From contig NZ_JAAVTK010000005.1 of assembly GCF_012275535.1 (NCBI RefSeq), positions 1-64,000 of the forward strand: 64,000 bases of DNA, read 5' to 3'. This DNA comes from Hymenobacter artigasi. GTDB taxonomy: Bacteria > Bacteroidota > Bacteroidia > Cytophagales > Hymenobacteraceae. The first letter of the stretch is position 1. The number at the start of each line of letters is the position of its first letter. A program made the translations under genes and the position numbers. Of this stretch, positions 49,039-56,658 are shown one piece after another. The notes beneath the pieces are model-generated. The model did no database searches, had not been told where the DNA came from, and saw nothing but the letters and a program-made list of their open reading frames with translations.

Positions 49039-51855
49039 ATGCCCCAAGATACCCTCAAGGTCCCCGAACTTTCCCTTATCATCCTCATTGGCAGCACGGG
49101 CGCGGGCAAGTCCACGTTTGCGCGGCGCTTGTTCAAGCCCACAGAAATCGTGTCGTCGGATGCCTGCCGGGGCTTGGTGGCCGACGATGAAAACGACCAG
49201 TCGGCCAGCAAAGATGCCTTTGAGTTGCTACACTACCTGGTGGCCAAGCGCCTGAAGCGCGGACTGCTCACTGTGGTCGATGCCACCAACGTGCAGCCCG
49301 AAGGCCGCAAGCCCCTGGTGGCCCTGGCCCGCCAGTTCCATGTGCTGCCCGTGGCCATCGTGCTCGACGTGCCCGAATCTGTCGCCCAGCAACGCAATGC
49401 CCAGCGCCCCGACCGCCGCCACCTGGGCCGGCATGTCATTGCCGGCCACCGCCAGCAGCTGCGCCGCAGCTTGCGCACGCTGAAGGAGGAGGGCTTCCGG
49501 CACATTCACCACCTGCGCAGCGTAGCCGAAATCGACGCCGTGCAGCACCTCACCCGCGAGCAGCTCTACAATAACCGCAAGGAAGAAACCGGTCCCTTCG
49601 ACATCATCGGCGACGTGCACGGCTGCTACGAAGAGTTGCGCGCGCTGCTGGGGCAGCTGGGGTACCAGGTGACGGAGGAGCCGATTTTGGACGTGCGGGA
49701 TTTGGGCGTGCGGGTGGTGGCGCCGGTCGTCGTCACCTCACCCCCTAGCCCCCTCTCCCGCGGAGAGGGGGAACTAGTATCTAGCGATAGCCTAAAATCA
49801 GGAACTGAGGAATACGGCCAATCACCTAATCTAGAAGTAGAAAAACTAGAAACTAGTCCCCCCTCTCCGCGGGAGAGGGGGCTAGGGGGTGAGGTGACGG
49901 GGCCGCGCCGCCGCGCCATCTTCCTCGGCGACCTCGTGGACCGTGGTCCCGCCTGCCCACAGGTCCTGCGCCTCGTGATGAGCATGGTGCGCGACGGCAC
50001 CGCCCTCTGCGTGCCCGGCAACCACGACATTAAGCTTCTGCGCCACCTCAACGGCAAGAAAGTCACCGTCAACCACGGCCTGGCCGAAACCCTGGCCCAG
50101 CTCGAAGCCGAACCCGAAGCCTTCAAAAGTGAAGTGCGGCGCTTTCTCGACGGACTGGTGAGCCACTACGTGCTCGATGGCGGCAAGCTGGTCGTGGCCC
50201 ACGCCGGCCTCACCGAGGAAATGCAGGGGCGCGGCTCGGGGGCCGTGCGGGCCTTCGCGCTGTTTGGCGAAAGCACCGGCGAGATTGACGAATTCGGCCT
50301 GCCCGTGCGCTACGAGTGGGCCCGCGAGTACCGGGGCCGGGCCATGGTTGCCTTCGGCCACACGCCCGTGCCCGATGCCGAATGGCTCAACAATACCATC
50401 GACCTCGATACCGGCTGCGTGTTCGGCGGCCGCCTCACCGCCCTGCGCTACCCCGAGCGCGAGCTCGTGGCCGTGCCCGCCGCGCAGGTCTATTGCGAAC
50501 CGGCTAGGCCGCTCAATTACAAGGAGCTTCAAGCGGCAAGCTCCAAGCTGCAAGCTTCCTCAGCCGAAGACCAGAACGAAAAGCTTGTAGCTAGCAGCTG
50601 GCAGCTTGAAGCTGAATTAGATATCCGCGACGTCACCGGCAAGCAGTTCATCGAAACGCGCTTAATGAAGGGCGTCACCATCCGCGAGGAAAATGCCGTG
50701 GCTGCCCTGGAGGTGATGAGCCGCTTCGCCCTGCATCCCAAGTGGCTGCTGTACCTGCCGCCCACCATGTCGCCCACCGAAACCTCGGCCCTGCCCGACC
50801 TGCTCGAACACCCCGCTGAAGCCTTCGACTACTACAAGCGCCTCGGCGTGGAGCGCGTGGTGTGCGAAGAAAAGCACATGGGCAGCCGCGTGGTGCTGGT
50901 ATTGGGCCGCAACGAAGCCGCCATCCAGCGCCGCTTGGGCCTTGTGGGCGAGGGCATCGGCAAGTGCTACACCCGCACCGGCCGCAACTTTTTCACCGAT
51001 GCCGCCCTCGAAACGGCCTTCCTCGCCCGCCTGCGCGACGCCTTCACCACGGCCGGTTTCTGGGAGAAATTCGACACCGACTGGGTTTGTCTCGATGCCG
51101 AGCTGCTGCCCTGGTCGGCCAAAGCCCAGGAGCTGGTGAAAACCCAGTACGCCGCCGTGGCCGCCGCCGCCAGCGCCGCCCTGCCCCAGGTCGAAGCCGC
51201 CCTCGCCGAAGCCGCCGCCCGCGACCTCGACGGCGCCGAAGCCCTGCTGGCCCGCACCACCACCCGCCGCGAAGCCGCCGCCCACTACGCCGACGCCTAC
51301 CGCCGCTACTGCTGGCCCGTCCACTCCCTCGACGACCTTAAGCTGGCCCCCTTCCACCTGCTCGCCACCGAAGGCCGCACCTACTTCGACCGCGACCACG
51401 CCTGGCACATGGAAACCCTGCGCACCCTCTCATTAGCGGACTCTGGCCTGCTCCGCGCCACGCCCTACCGCGTGGTGCCCCTCGCCGATGCCGCCGAAAC
51501 CGACGCCGCCATCCAGTGGTGGACCGACCTCACCGCCGCCGGGGGCGAAGGCATGGTGGTGAAGCCCTACGACTTCATCCCCCAGGGCAAAGGCGGCCTG
51601 CTCCAGCCCGCCCTCAAATGCAGGGGCCGCGAGTACCTGCGCATCATCTACGGCCCCGATTACCTGCTCCCCGGCCACCTCGACCGCCTCCGCCAGCGCA
51701 ACGTGAAAGCCAAGCGCAACCTCGCCCTGCGCGAGTTCGCCCTCGGCGTCGAGAGCCTCGAACGCTTCGTGGCCGGCCAGCCCCTGCGCCGCGTGCATCA
51801 GTGCGTGTTTGGGGTGCTGGCGCTGGAAAGCGAAGCGGTGGACCCGCGGTTGTAA
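49039..51855 (+). CDS. pnkp: Polynucleotide kinase-phosphatase-ligase Pnkp
   Basis: A 938-residue RNA-repair enzyme. Three modules: kinase with GSTGAGKST (18-26), 2',3'-phosphoesterase with FDIIGDVHGC (about 188-195) and GDLVDRGPA (near 296) and GNHD, and an adenylyltransferase ligase with the active-site Lys in EEKHMGSR (near 613). Hen1 partners it. It is longer than characterised relatives (about 870 residues) because of two in-frame repeat insertions: residues 232-287 (P1 palindrome, between the first two metal motifs) and 496-525 (a second palindrome before the ligase). Start ATG at 49039 is shared by the 5' duplicate at 47483. Confidence 0.94.
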   Translation: MPQDTLKVPELSLIILIGSTGAGKSTFARRLFKPTEIVSSDACRGLVADDENDQSASKDAFELLHYLVAKRLKRGLLTVVDATNVQPEGRKPLVALARQFHVLPVAIVLDVPESVAQQRNAQRPDRRHLGRHVIAGHRQQLRRSLRTLKEEGFRHIHHLRSVAEIDAVQHLTREQLYNNRKEETGPFDIIGDVHGCYEELRALLGQLGYQVTEEPILDVRDLGVRVVAPVVVTSPPSPLSRGEGELVSSDSLKSGTEEYGQSPNLEVEKLETSPPSPRERGLGGEVTGPRRRAIFLGDLVDRGPACPQVLRLVMSMVRDGTALCVPGNHDIKLLRHLNGKKVTVNHGLAETLAQLEAEPEAFKSEVRRFLDGLVSHYVLDGGKLVVAHAGLTEEMQGRGSGAVRAFALFGESTGEIDEFGLPVRYEWAREYRGRAMVAFGHTPVPDAEWLNNTIDLDTGCVFGGRLTALRYPERELVAVPAAQVYCEPARPLNYKELQAASSKLQASSAEDQNEKLVASSWQLEAELDIRDVTGKQFIETRLMKGVTIREENAVAALEVMSRFALHPKWLLYLPPTMSPTETSALPDLLEHPAEAFDYYKRLGVERVVCEEKHMGSRVVLVLGRNEAAIQRRLGLVGEGIGKCYTRTGRNFFTDAALETAFLARLRDAFTTAGFWEKFDTDWVCLDAELLPWSAKAQELVKTQYAAVAAAASAALPQVEAALAEAAARDLDGAEALLARTTTRREAAAHYADAYRRYCWPVHSLDDLKLAPFHLLATEGRTYFDRDHAWHMETLRTLSLADSGLLRATPYRVVPLADAAETDAAIQWWTDLTAAGGEGMVVKPYDFIPQGKGGLLQPALKCRGREYLRIIYGPDYLLPGHLDRLRQRNVKAKRNLALREFALGVESLERFVAGQPLRRVHQCVFGVLALESEAVDPRL
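49732..49898. repeat. Palindromic repeat family P1, in frame inside pnkp
   Basis: Inverted arms 49732-49777 and 49852-49898 (gtcacctcaccccctagccc and complement, with cggagaggggg cores) around an AT-richer interior; the length is such that the pnkp frame stays open. The peptide ends read VTSPPSPLSRGEG and SPRERGLGGEVTG. Confidence 0.92.
50525..50613. repeat. Second palindromic element in frame inside pnkp
   Basis: Arms 50525-50557 (agcttcaagcggcaagctcc...) and 50581-50613 (aagcttgtagctagcagctg...) are inverted copies with about six mismatches in 33. They encode LQAASSKLQASSAEDQ and EKLVASSWQLEAELD in the linker before the ligase module. Confidence 0.75.
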
Positions 51856-51858
51856 GTG

Positions 51859-52821
51859 TTAGATAATAAACTTTGACCATTCATCCCATGTGTCATTGCT
51901 TAAATATTGACCGGATTCCAATTTTCGTTTGAGATTGTCCGAATAGATTGATGCTTCCCATTTTCTTGCCATGCCATTTCCAATACCTTTATTAAGCGAT
52001 TGGAGGAAGTATTCTGCTAAATTTTTTAAGGATGGATACTGCCATGATATCTTTCCGAATAAAGCAGATATCAGCATGCCGATTGGAGTAATAAATTCCT
52101 TGAATTTTTGATTTTCCAAGGTAGATGACGCAAAACAGAAATAGCCAGTAGAAGCATGATAATCATGTTGATTAATTGTGAAGTATCCGGGACTAGTTGC
52201 AACAGCTTTGGACATGTAGTCGACGGACTTAAAGCCATTCCAAAAAGCAAGGTCAGCAACGCATATTAAATCAGGCATCTGTTTAGGATGATTTATATAG
52301 GTCAAGTTGGTGTTGTAAATCTGATTTGTGATATTATCTACGGGGTTAGATTTAATACCTTTCCAGCTATGTGAATGCGCTAATAGCCCGTATATTATTT
52401 TGCCTTGCAATTCTTTGTAAGGTGTGCCTGTTTCTTCAAAAATATGTTCTTTTATTTCTTTTGAATGCTTTGTAAACTCTGTTATATGATGAGCCTTTAG
52501 AGTGACTTTACACTCAAACGCTGCGACTACACCTCCAGCTAAATAAAGTTTCTTGTCAAGCAAATGCGTCGGATATTCCGGTTGGAGAATAAGGATGTCA
52601 ATTTGCGGACCAGCTATTCCTTTGTAGCTAAGTATTCTGCCTTTTGTTACTATATGGAATGTGTGAGGTAGCCAATTTCTCAATAAGGTTGCCCAATTCT
52701 CCTCGCCTTGGTCACCAGCAGTACCGGGGTCTTCTGCTGCACGCTTTTGAATCCGGTCGTATTCTTCTGCCATCTGTCTAGTGGCAGATTTCATGAAATC
52801 AATTAGGTCGTGCGATGGCAT
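51859..52821 (-). CDS. DUF6602 protein with nuclease-like core
   Basis: A 320-residue DUF6602 protein. The region DQGEENWATLLRNWLP, GPQIDILILQ and VAAFECKVTL (about residues 35-105) has the Glu, Asp and E-x-K arrangement of a PD-(D/E)XK nuclease, so a DNA- or RNA-cutting role is possible but unproven. No signal peptide. Its GC is much lower than that of pnkp, which ends 3 bases from its stop, suggesting recent acquisition of the 51859-53760 region. DUF6602 genes are often found near defence and toxin genes. Confidence 0.8.
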   Translation of the reverse strand: MPSHDLIDFMKSATRQMAEEYDRIQKRAAEDPGTAGDQGEENWATLLRNWLPHTFHIVTKGRILSYKGIAGPQIDILILQPEYPTHLLDKKLYLAGGVVAAFECKVTLKAHHITEFTKHSKEIKEHIFEETGTPYKELQGKIIYGLLAHSHSWKGIKSNPVDNITNQIYNTNLTYINHPKQMPDLICVADLAFWNGFKSVDYMSKAVATSPGYFTINQHDYHASTGYFCFASSTLENQKFKEFITPIGMLISALFGKISWQYPSLKNLAEYFLQSLNKGIGNGMARKWEASIYSDNLKRKLESGQYLSNDTWDEWSKFII

Positions 52822-52940
52822 ATGAAATTTTTGAAGAAATTGAGTCAGGTTATTGTTTGTTTTAAGCCGCCCCAGCGCCCTAAGCTACTCCAGCATCTCC
52901 CATTAAGTCCACGAAGCTGCCGCCGCCGACCAACGTGCTT

Positions 52941-53038
52941 CCCTTCGCCTTTATCCACCAGCGTGCGCTCGATGCGCCGGTCGGGGACGAGCCACATCAG
53001 CGCCATGGCCACGTAAATGATGCCCGTAGCCCACCAGT
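52941..53038 (-). pseudogene. Diverged fragment of the 3' end of a TMEM175 gene
   Basis: The minus strand reads WWATGIIYVAMALMWLVPD and RRIERTLVDKGEGK, matching the C-terminal end of the intact TMEM175 gene at 53844 (AIYVAVALMWLVPDSRIERT) at about 80 percent nucleotide identity over the matched core. The rest of that gene is absent here, and the frame runs on into unrelated sequence. Confidence 0.85.
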
Positions 53039-53130
53039 TCCCCAAGCTGCTGCTGCTGGGTCAGGTTGCGTTGAAGGCGGGCTGCTTCGGTGGCTTGGCC
53101 GAGCAGGTTGAGGCGGAACGCATCGCCTGC
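53039..53130 (-). pseudogene. Possible remnant of an XRE-type regulator
   Basis: In one minus-strand frame the sequence reads FRLNLLGQATEAARLQRNLT then QQQQLGEL, similar to the first helices of XRE antitoxins (ARLQRNLTQ-x-QLGELVG). It is directly joined to the TMEM175 fragment and has no start or remaining helix-turn-helix. This is a judgement from pattern only. Confidence 0.4.
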
Positions 53131-53139
53131 GTTTGGCCG

Positions 53140-53298
53140 CTAAGTCGTGGGTTTCGGCTTGGGCAGTCCTACCTTTTTCAGCACCTCGTTTGCCTTCGCC
53201 ACTTTATCGGGGAAAAGGACTTTTTTGGCGTACTTATTCAGGGCCGGGTCAATGCGTACAATCGGCACTTTGCTGGAATTCAGTTGCTTGATATCCAT
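53140..53298 (-). CDS. Small protein, partner of the DUF6934 gene
   Basis: A 52-residue protein starting MDIKQLNSSKVPIVRIDPAL and ending VLKKVGLPKPKPTT, with a conserved KVLFPDKVAKANEVLKK helix. Such small proteins accompany DUF6934 genes in Bacteroidota. It starts seven bases after the DUF6934 stop on the same strand, so the pair is almost certainly co-transcribed and may be a toxin-antitoxin pair. Confidence 0.72.
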   Translation of the reverse strand: MDIKQLNSSKVPIVRIDPALNKYAKKVLFPDKVAKANEVLKKVGLPKPKPTT

Positions 53299-53305
53299 GA
53301 TGAAA

Positions 53306-53758
53306 TTAAGTGAGTGGGTGGATTAAACGAACTGCAAAACCGGTGTAATCGACCTGCCGGCGGAATTCTTCCCATTCGTCGTTCAACAGACCGTAAACGA
53401 TAAAAGTATCAACGGCTTCGTCGTAGAATCTGTTCAGGCCCATGCGGTATAGCCGGGTACGGGCCGGTGTGCTGCCCGCCGCGAACACCCACGCCTCGGG
53501 GTAGCGGTAGCAAAAGGCGTAAACCGTATCAACCACCGTGGCGAGTACCTTGTCGCTGTCGCCGTTATTGGAAACAGCCAAGTCATCAAGCTCGCCGGTA
53601 AGCAGGTTTTTATCACCAAAAGCCAGGTTGTAAAAATCCTTCAGGTTTGTTTCGCCGAACTGCACCAGTTTGGGAATCCTTCCTTTAGGTCCTTCACTGA
53701 TGAACTCAAAGGTTGTCTGTAATTCGTCGGCCTTGGTGTTGTAGCGCGGTAATTTCAC
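53306..53758 (-). CDS. DUF6934-family protein, candidate toxin
   Basis: A 150-residue member of the DUF6934 family, found in many Bacteroidota as accessory genes. It has FEFISEGPKGRIPKLVQF, a central DLAVSNNGDSDKVLATVVD segment and the conserved GSTPARTRLYRMG (about 98-110), whose Ser/Thr/Arg cluster could be catalytic. Its function is unknown; the invariant small co-transcribed partner (53140) suggests a toxin-antitoxin role. The pair is wedged between a TMEM175 fragment (52941) and the intact TMEM175 gene (53844). Confidence 0.78.
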   Translation of the reverse strand: MKLPRYNTKADELQTTFEFISEGPKGRIPKLVQFGETNLKDFYNLAFGDKNLLTGELDDLAVSNNGDSDKVLATVVDTVYAFCYRYPEAWVFAAGSTPARTRLYRMGLNRFYDEAVDTFIVYGLLNDEWEEFRRQVDYTGFAVRLIHPLT

Positions 53759-53843
53759 CGTAGAGTAAGAATTAAATGAAGCTGCGCCAACTAGCCAGCC
53801 GCCAGGGTAAAGTTAGCCAACCAATGCTCATTCAGCAGCACCG

Positions 53844-54431
53844 CTACCCGGCCTCTTTCTGCCCCAGCGTGCGCTCAATGCGGCTGTCCGGCACCAGCCA
53901 CATCAGGGCCACCGCCACGTAGATGGCCCCCGCCACCCACGGCTGCCAGAAGCTGGCCGCGATGCCCGCCCCGTAGAGCAGGGGCGACACCTTGCCCTTC
54001 CAGTCGCGGCCAATGGCGTGGGCCAGCACCGAGCCCGGCCCGTCGTGCGCCACAATGCGGGCTTGCAGCAGCGAGAAGGCCACGGCGGCCATGAGCAGCA
54101 CGAACCCGTAACCGGCCAGCGTGGCGGGCGCGAAGTGGTTTTCGCCCATCCAGCCCGTGACTACCGGCACCAGCGACAGCCAGAACAGCAGGTGCAGATT
54201 GGCCCACAGAATGCCGCCGCTCACGCTTTTGGTGCTGCTGAGCATGTGGTGGTGGTTGTTCCAGTAAATGCCCACGTAAATGAAGCTCAGCACGTAGCTG
54301 AGCACCACGGGCAGCAGGGGTTTCAGGGCCGCGAAATCGGCCCCGTGCGGCACCTTTATCTCCAGCACCATGATGGTGATGATGATGGCCAGCACGCCAT
54401 CGCTGAAAGCTTCGAGTCGTCCTTTGTGCAT
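53844..54431 (-). CDS. TMEM175-family (DUF1211) potassium channel
   Basis: A 195-residue membrane protein of the TMEM175 family. The signature FSDGVLAIIIT lies in the first helix (about 8-18), and about six hydrophobic segments follow (for example VLSYVLSFIYVGIYW, LLFWLSLVPVV). It should form a proton- or potassium-permeable channel in the inner membrane. The C-terminal 30 residues are duplicated in diverged form at 52941-53038. A repeat at 54490 separates it from the divergent rlaP gene. Confidence 0.9.
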   Translation of the reverse strand: MHKGRLEAFSDGVLAIIITIMVLEIKVPHGADFAALKPLLPVVLSYVLSFIYVGIYWNNHHHMLSSTKSVSGGILWANLHLLFWLSLVPVVTGWMGENHFAPATLAGYGFVLLMAAVAFSLLQARIVAHDGPGSVLAHAIGRDWKGKVSPLLYGAGIAASFWQPWVAGAIYVAVALMWLVPDSRIERTLGQKEAG

Positions 54432-54489
54432 GAGGGTTGGGGCGGCTGGCGGCCGTAGCCGGAGATGAGCCGGCTAAAGTAGGCGGTGA

Positions 54490-54533
54490 GGCGGCTGGTA
54501 GCACGAACTTTGTAATTCGCGCTACCAGCCGCC
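54490..54533. repeat. P3-type palindrome between divergent genes
   Basis: Stem ggcggctggtagc / gctaccagccgcc with an interior containing cacgaactttgtaattcgcg, a degenerate copy of the P3 centre. It lies in the promoter region of the TMEM175 and first rlaP genes. Confidence 0.8.
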
Positions 54534-54558
54534 TATTATCAGTTAAAAAAATAGACCC

Positions 54559-55320
54559 ATGCTCCCCCGCATCCAAACGGCCCTCGCCCAGCTCGAAGCC
54601 ACCCACGGCATCCGCATTCTCTACGCCTGCGAGTCGGGCAGCCGCGCCTGGGGCTTTCCCTCGCCCGATTCCGACTACGACGTGCGCTTCATCTACTGCC
54701 ACCCGCCCACCTGGTACCTGGCCCTGGATGAAGGCCCCGACACCCTAAACTTTCCCGTGGATGATGAGCTGGACCTGGCGGGCTGGGAGCTGCGCAAGGC
54801 CTTACGCCTGCTGCGGGGCTCCAATGCCTCGGTGTTTGAGTGGCTGCAATCGCCGGTCGTGTACCACGAGGCGCTGGATTTCCGCGCCCGGCTGGCCCCG
54901 TTGCTGCCGGCCGCGTTCAACCTGAAAGCCGGCCTGCACCACTACCTGGGCCAGCTCCGGCGCGGCGTAGAAGAAGACCTGGTTGGCGACGAAGTGCGCC
55001 TGAAACGCTTGTTCTACGCCCTGCGCTCGGCCCTGGCCGCCCGCTGGATTCGGGAGCACCACACGCTGCCGCCCATGGAATTTGCGCCGCTCCGGGCGCT
55101 GCTGCCCGCCGCCCTGGAACCGGTGGTTTCGGCGCTGCTGGCCGCTAAGGCCTCGGCGAATGAGAAAACGACCGTGCCCCGCCCCGCCGAATTGGTGGCA
55201 TTCCTGGAGCTGGAATTCGCAGCCGGGCAGGCGGCCCGGGAGGGGCTGCCGGTGGTGCGAACGAGTGGCGCGACGACCGAGCTGGATACCTTGTTTCAGG
55301 CGCTGCTAAGCGAGGCGTAG
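54559..55320 (+). CDS. rlaP: RlaP-type nucleotidyltransferase, copy 1
   Basis: A 253-residue DNA-polymerase-beta-superfamily nucleotidyltransferase of the YcgL/RlaP family. The signature ESGSRAWGFPSPDSDYDVRF gives the G-S and D-x-D metal-binding residues (about 24-43). RlaP proteins accompany Pnkp and Hen1 in RNA-repair neighbourhoods and may add nucleotides to broken ends; the exact reaction is not established. The C-terminal half is helical. A second RlaP-type gene follows 127 bases later, beyond a repeat. Confidence 0.85.
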   Translation: MLPRIQTALAQLEATHGIRILYACESGSRAWGFPSPDSDYDVRFIYCHPPTWYLALDEGPDTLNFPVDDELDLAGWELRKALRLLRGSNASVFEWLQSPVVYHEALDFRARLAPLLPAAFNLKAGLHHYLGQLRRGVEEDLVGDEVRLKRLFYALRSALAARWIREHHTLPPMEFAPLRALLPAALEPVVSALLAAKASANEKTTVPRPAELVAFLELEFAAGQAAREGLPVVRTSGATTELDTLFQALLSEA

Positions 55321-55440
55321 CGCGGGCTTTTGGTCCGCGCGTTTTCTTCAACCGGGCAACATTTCATTGTAGCCCACCGCTAAAAGTTGTTTGACGCTTG
55401 CAGTCGGATTCCAACCCGCGGACTAAAAGTCCGCGCTACT
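55317..55440. repeat. Paired P3-like hairpins between the two rlaP genes
   Basis: Left hairpin tagcgcgggcttttggtccgcg (55317-55341) and right hairpin cgcggactaaaagtccgcgc (55418-55438) are inverted relatives of each other and of family P3. The first rlaP stop codon lies at its left edge. Confidence 0.75.
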
Positions 55441-55447
55441 TTCGTGC

Positions 55448-56533
55448 ATGACCATCGCCGACCTGCGCCGCCAGCATTTAATTCTCTTCGAAGCCATCAG
55501 CGGCAGCCGCGCCTACGGCACCAACCTGCCGCACTCCGATACCGACCTCAAAGGCGTATTTATCCTGCCCGAAGACCAGTTCTTTGGCCTGGAATACATT
55601 CCGCAGATTGCCAATGAAACCAACGATGAAGTATTCTATGAATTACGTCGCTTCGTGGAATTATTGCTGAAAAATAATCCCACCGTATTGGAGTTGTTGG
55701 GCACGCCCGATAATTGCGTTATTTATAAACATCCACTTTTCGCGCAGTTTAAAGCGGCGGACTTTCTCTCGAAATTATGCCGTCAGAGTTTCGCCGAATA
55801 CGCGGTGGCGCAAATTCGCAAAGCCCGGGGCCTGAACAAGAAAATTAACCATCCCGAGCCGCCGGCCCGTAAGTCGGTGCTGGATTTCTGCTACGTGACG
55901 GTGGGCGCGGGGGCGCAGCCCGTAGCCGCCTGGCTGGCCCGCCAGGGCTACACCGCCGCGCAGTGCGGCCTGGCCAACGTGCCGCACCTCACGGATTTAT
56001 ACGCGCTGTTTGTTGATGCCGCGCCGGAGGCTGCCTGTGGCTACCGGGGCCTGGTGCGCGACACCGAAACGTCGCAGGACGTCCTGCTTTCCGCCGTGCC
56101 GAAAAGGGAGGAACCGGTGGCCTATTTGTCCTTCAACCGCAACGGCTACAGCGTGTATTGCCGCGCGTTTCGGGAATATTGGGAATGGGTAGAGAAACGT
56201 AATGCGGAACGTTATCAAAATACCGTGCAGCACGGCAAGAATTACGACGCAAAAAATATGCTGCACGTATTTCGGCTATTGCAAATGGCAGAGGAAATTG
56301 CCGAAACCCGGCAATTAAACGTGTACCGGCCCAACCGGGAATTCCTGCTGCAAATTCGGCGCGGCGAATTCGAATACGAAGCATTAGTAGCCGAAGCAGA
56401 GCAGCTGGTGACGCGGGTAGAAGCGGCTTTCGCGGATTCTGCTTTGCCAGCCGCACCAGACAGAGCCGCCGCTGAGCTGCTGTTGCGGCAGGTACGCCAT
56501 GACTTTTACCAAATGGCTGAAAACCAAGCCTGA
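55448..56533 (+). CDS. rlaP: RlaP-type nucleotidyltransferase, copy 2
   Basis: A 361-residue nucleotidyltransferase of the same superfamily. ISGSRAYGTNLPHSDTDLKG gives the G-S and D-x-D metal-binding pattern (about 17-36), then FILPEDQFFGLEYIPQI, NNPTVLELLGTPD and GLVRDTETSQDVLLS. It differs from copy 1 in length and sequence, so it is not a recent duplicate. The two genes may use different substrates. It lies upstream of the GbsR-type operator (56551), whose left arm begins 18 bases after the stop codon. Confidence 0.86.
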   Translation: MTIADLRRQHLILFEAISGSRAYGTNLPHSDTDLKGVFILPEDQFFGLEYIPQIANETNDEVFYELRRFVELLLKNNPTVLELLGTPDNCVIYKHPLFAQFKAADFLSKLCRQSFAEYAVAQIRKARGLNKKINHPEPPARKSVLDFCYVTVGAGAQPVAAWLARQGYTAAQCGLANVPHLTDLYALFVDAAPEAACGYRGLVRDTETSQDVLLSAVPKREEPVAYLSFNRNGYSVYCRAFREYWEWVEKRNAERYQNTVQHGKNYDAKNMLHVFRLLQMAEEIAETRQLNVYRPNREFLLQIRRGEFEYEALVAEAEQLVTRVEAAFADSALPAAPDRAAAELLLRQVRHDFYQMAENQA

Positions 56534-56550
56534 ATGGTCGTTTGAAAATA

Positions 56551-56595
56551 ATGTATTACAAGTTTCAGTAATTATTGAAACTTGTGATACATTTG
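56551..56595. promoter_or_regulatory. Long palindromic operator overlapping a -7 box
   Basis: Arms atgtattacaagtttca (56551-56567) and tgaaacttgtgatacat (56576-56592) are inverted copies with one mismatch, separated by eight bases (gtaattat). A perfect -7 box TACATTTG (56588-56595) overlaps the right arm. Binding there would block transcription of the TIGR01777 and GbsR genes, so it is probably the operator of the GbsR-like regulator encoded 1 kb downstream. Confidence 0.85.
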
Positions 56596-56658
56596 CCCTG
56601 CCCAACAGAAGCGCGGCCGGAGCGTCCCGGTACCGTGTCACCTGCCGGGCCATCGCAC

